Source of the DNA: Nonomuraea endophytica
Lineage (GTDB): Bacteria; Actinomycetota; Actinomycetes; Streptosporangiales; Streptosporangiaceae
Assembly: GCF_014203235.1 (NCBI RefSeq)
Contig: NZ_JACHIN010000007.1
Location: 284,560 to 348,559 of the forward strand
Reading direction: 5' to 3'
DNA length: 64,000 nt
In this document: piece by piece, positions 62,247 to 64,000 of the stretch
How positions within the stretch are numbered: position 1 is the first letter of the stretch
How the letters are laid out: each line of letters starts with the position of its first letter
The notes under the pieces: generated by a model
The model's database searches: none
What the model saw: the letters and a program-made list of their open reading frames with translations, nothing else
Told to the model about the DNA's origin: nothing
Made by a program: the position numbers and the translations under genes

Positions 62247-64000
62247 ATGACCGCCAGTTTCCACCCGGACGGCTTCCCGCTCCGTTTCACCCACCCCGAC
62301 CTGCCCGGCCACCCGTTCCTCCTTCAGGAGGAGAGCGACCGCTGGCACACGCCCGCCCACCGCTGGGGCAGCGGCTTCGCGATCACCTCACGGGGCTCGG
62401 GCCGCTGGAACGCCGCCTCCGGCGCCCACGAGCCCGTCCCCGGCCTCACGCTGACGATCGCCAGAACCACCGGCGGGAACGCCCTCACCGAGACCTACAC
62501 CTGGCTCAACACCGGCGACTCCGCGCTCACCCTCGGCTCGCTGGCCGTCTCCCTGCCGATCAGGGACGTCTACGACGACGCCGAGGACGCGCTCACCCGC
62601 GCCTGCCACGCCCACGTCTGGACCGGCGGCGCCTGGTCCTGGCTGCTCGCCCAGCCGATGAGCGGCGAGGGCCCGGTCCTGGGCACGATCGTGCGCGAGG
62701 GCGCGCTGTGGGCCTACTCGGTCGAGTCCAGGAACATCGGCTCCGGCTCGAACGTCCGCGGCCACATCCTGCTCCACGTCACCGACCACGCCAGGAACCC
62801 GGCCGCGTTCGGCGGGCAGCCGGAGATCGTGCTGGAGCCCGGCCGGGCCTATGTGCTGCGGCTGGAGACGGGCTTCCACGACAGCGTCGAGGCGTTCCTG
62901 ACCGCGACCCGGCCGCCGGTGGCCATCGACCGGCTGGTCGCCGAGACCGGGCAGACGTTGCGCGTGGGCGATCGGGAGATCACCTCGCACGAGCACGGGG
63001 AGCTGCACGTCGAACTGCCGGGCGGCAGCCGTACCTCTGTGTTGTTCCACACACCGCGGCGCGAGCTGGTCGAGCGGCGGGTCGCCCGCGTCCTGGCCGA
63101 CCACCGGCCCCTGCACCTCGACGTGCCGGAACGCCACGCCTTCGTCCCCTACGACAACGCCACCGGCCTCACCCAGCCCGCCAACGGCTGGGGCGACTGG
63201 ACCGACGGCGCCGAGCGGCTGGCCATGCCCACGCTGCTCCAGCAGGCCAGGCTGCGCGGCTGGGGCGACGCGAGCGCGATCGACGAGGCGCTGCACGGCT
63301 GGTCCGCCTTCGCCCGCAAATGGCTGGTGGAGGAGGACGGCACCGTCCGCCGCGGCAGCCACTTCCCCGAGCGTCAGCCGCGCCTGTACAACTTCCCCTG
63401 GCTGGCCCACTTCTTCGCCGACCAGTTCAAGCTGTACGGCGAGGCCGCCGACCTCGACCTGGCAGCCCGCGTCATCGAACGCGCCTACACCCTGGGCGCC
63501 ATCGACCACCTGCTGCTCGGCTTCCCCGAGGTGATCCTCCAGGTGGCCGGTCAGCTCGACGAGAACGACCAGCCGGGCCGCGCCGCCGGACTGCGCGACT
63601 CACTGACCAAGCACGCCGCCCACTTCGCCCGGCTCGGCCACGCCCTGCCCAGCCACGAGGTCAACTACGAGCAGTCGATGGTGGCGCCGCTGGTGTCCCT
63701 GCTGGCCGCCGACGGCGGCCATCCCGAAGCGCTGGAGCGGGCGCTGCGCTGGCTGCGCGCCTTCGGCGGCCCCCAGCCCCACGTACGGCTGCGCGACATC
63801 GGCATCCGGCACTGGGACGGCTTCTGGTTCGGCCGCGACCGGCTCTACGGCGACGTCTTCCCGCACTACTGGAGCGTGCTGACCGCGGTCGCCCTGTCCC
63901 AGGTGGGCGAGAGGGAGAGCGCCCAGGCCATCTTCCGCGCCAACCTGGTCAACTACACCGCCGACGCGTCGGCCACCTGCGCCTTCGTGATGCCGAGCTG
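62247..64000 (+). CDS. Six-hairpin glycosidase-like protein, 3' end cut by window edge
   Basis: At least 584 residues, open to the window end and without signal peptide, so cytoplasmic. The first 230 residues read as a beta-sandwich (LRFTHPDLPGHPFLLQEE; TYTWLNTGDSALTLGSLAVSLP). From about 330 onward Trp- and His-rich helices (GWGDWTDGAERL; NFPWLAHFFADQFKLYGEAADL; HWDGFWFGRDRLYGD) fit an (alpha/alpha)6 toroid, as in families of unsaturated or rare-sugar glycosidases. The substrate is unknown. ATG at 62247; GAGG lies 10 nt upstream. Confidence 0.7.
   Translation, partial: MTASFHPDGFPLRFTHPDLPGHPFLLQEESDRWHTPAHRWGSGFAITSRGSGRWNAASGAHEPVPGLTLTIARTTGGNALTETYTWLNTGDSALTLGSLAVSLPIRDVYDDAEDALTRACHAHVWTGGAWSWLLAQPMSGEGPVLGTIVREGALWAYSVESRNIGSGSNVRGHILLHVTDHARNPAAFGGQPEIVLEPGRAYVLRLETGFHDSVEAFLTATRPPVAIDRLVAETGQTLRVGDREITSHEHGELHVELPGGSRTSVLFHTPRRELVERRVARVLADHRPLHLDVPERHAFVPYDNATGLTQPANGWGDWTDGAERLAMPTLLQQARLRGWGDASAIDEALHGWSAFARKWLVEEDGTVRRGSHFPERQPRLYNFPWLAHFFADQFKLYGEAADLDLAARVIERAYTLGAIDHLLLGFPEVILQVAGQLDENDQPGRAAGLRDSLTKHAAHFARLGHALPSHEVNYEQSMVAPLVSLLAADGGHPEALERALRWLRAFGGPQPHVRLRDIGIRHWDGFWFGRDRLYGDVFPHYWSVLTAVALSQVGERESAQAIFRANLVNYTADASATCAFVMPS

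Overview
The window is high-GC actinobacterial chromosome with no rRNA, tRNA, CRISPR array, prophage or insertion sequence that I can see. The gene set points to an actinomycete: NucS mismatch endonuclease, the Mec-CysO-CysM cysteine route, a Rv1339-type cAMP phosphodiesterase, DUF3039, DivIVA-type coiled-coil protein, and many GTG/TTG starts with ATGA/GTGA overlaps. The secreted enzymes and paired ABC/two-component modules suggest a soil Streptosporangiales member (Nonomuraea-like). That genus-level guess is inference only.

1-12.2 kb is a core metabolic block. Its gene order matches the Mycobacterium tuberculosis Rv1330-Rv1341 neighbourhood: pncB, clpS, DUF2017, mec, cysO, cysM, then murI, cAMP phosphodiesterase, rph, rdgB. 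Here the block is split by a thioesterase, a PRC-barrel-like protein and a DUF3352 membrane protein with a Gln/Tyr-rich tail. pncB is followed by pncA (NAD salvage).

12.3-30.6 kb is a mixed region. It holds a DEAD/DEAH helicase, three drug-efflux-type MFS transporters (two next to divergent TetR regulators with visible palindromic operators), an M43 metalloprotease, a GH5 endoglycoceramidase-like enzyme, AlgH, an LPXTG-anchored Cys/Asp repeat protein, malic enzyme, and a secreted phosphoinositide-PLC-like enzyme separated from malic enzyme by a perfect 18-bp-arm palindrome.

30.6-44.2 kb carries a thioredoxin-like TPR protein, MarR, membrane proteins, two tandem paralogous 45-47 aa proteins absent from long-ORF calling, thiolase, methylmalonyl-CoA epimerase, a DivIVA-like coiled-coil protein, AI-2E-family permease, hydrolases, SDR, 3-hydroxyacyl-CoA dehydrogenase and nucS.

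44.2-51.6 kb is the most unusual stretch. A compositionally different leader precedes two large proteins of unknown family (551 and 1149 aa, no signal peptides), followed at once by a carotenoid oxygenase with its own promoter and a GNAT acetyltransferase.

51.6-62 kb contains two ABC-2 exporter/histidine-kinase modules: one complete with a response regulator, one lacking it. Between them lie aldehyde dehydrogenase, TetR, a polysaccharide deacetylase and a STAS protein with Ala at the usual phospho-Ser. The window ends inside a large six-hairpin-glycosidase-like protein.
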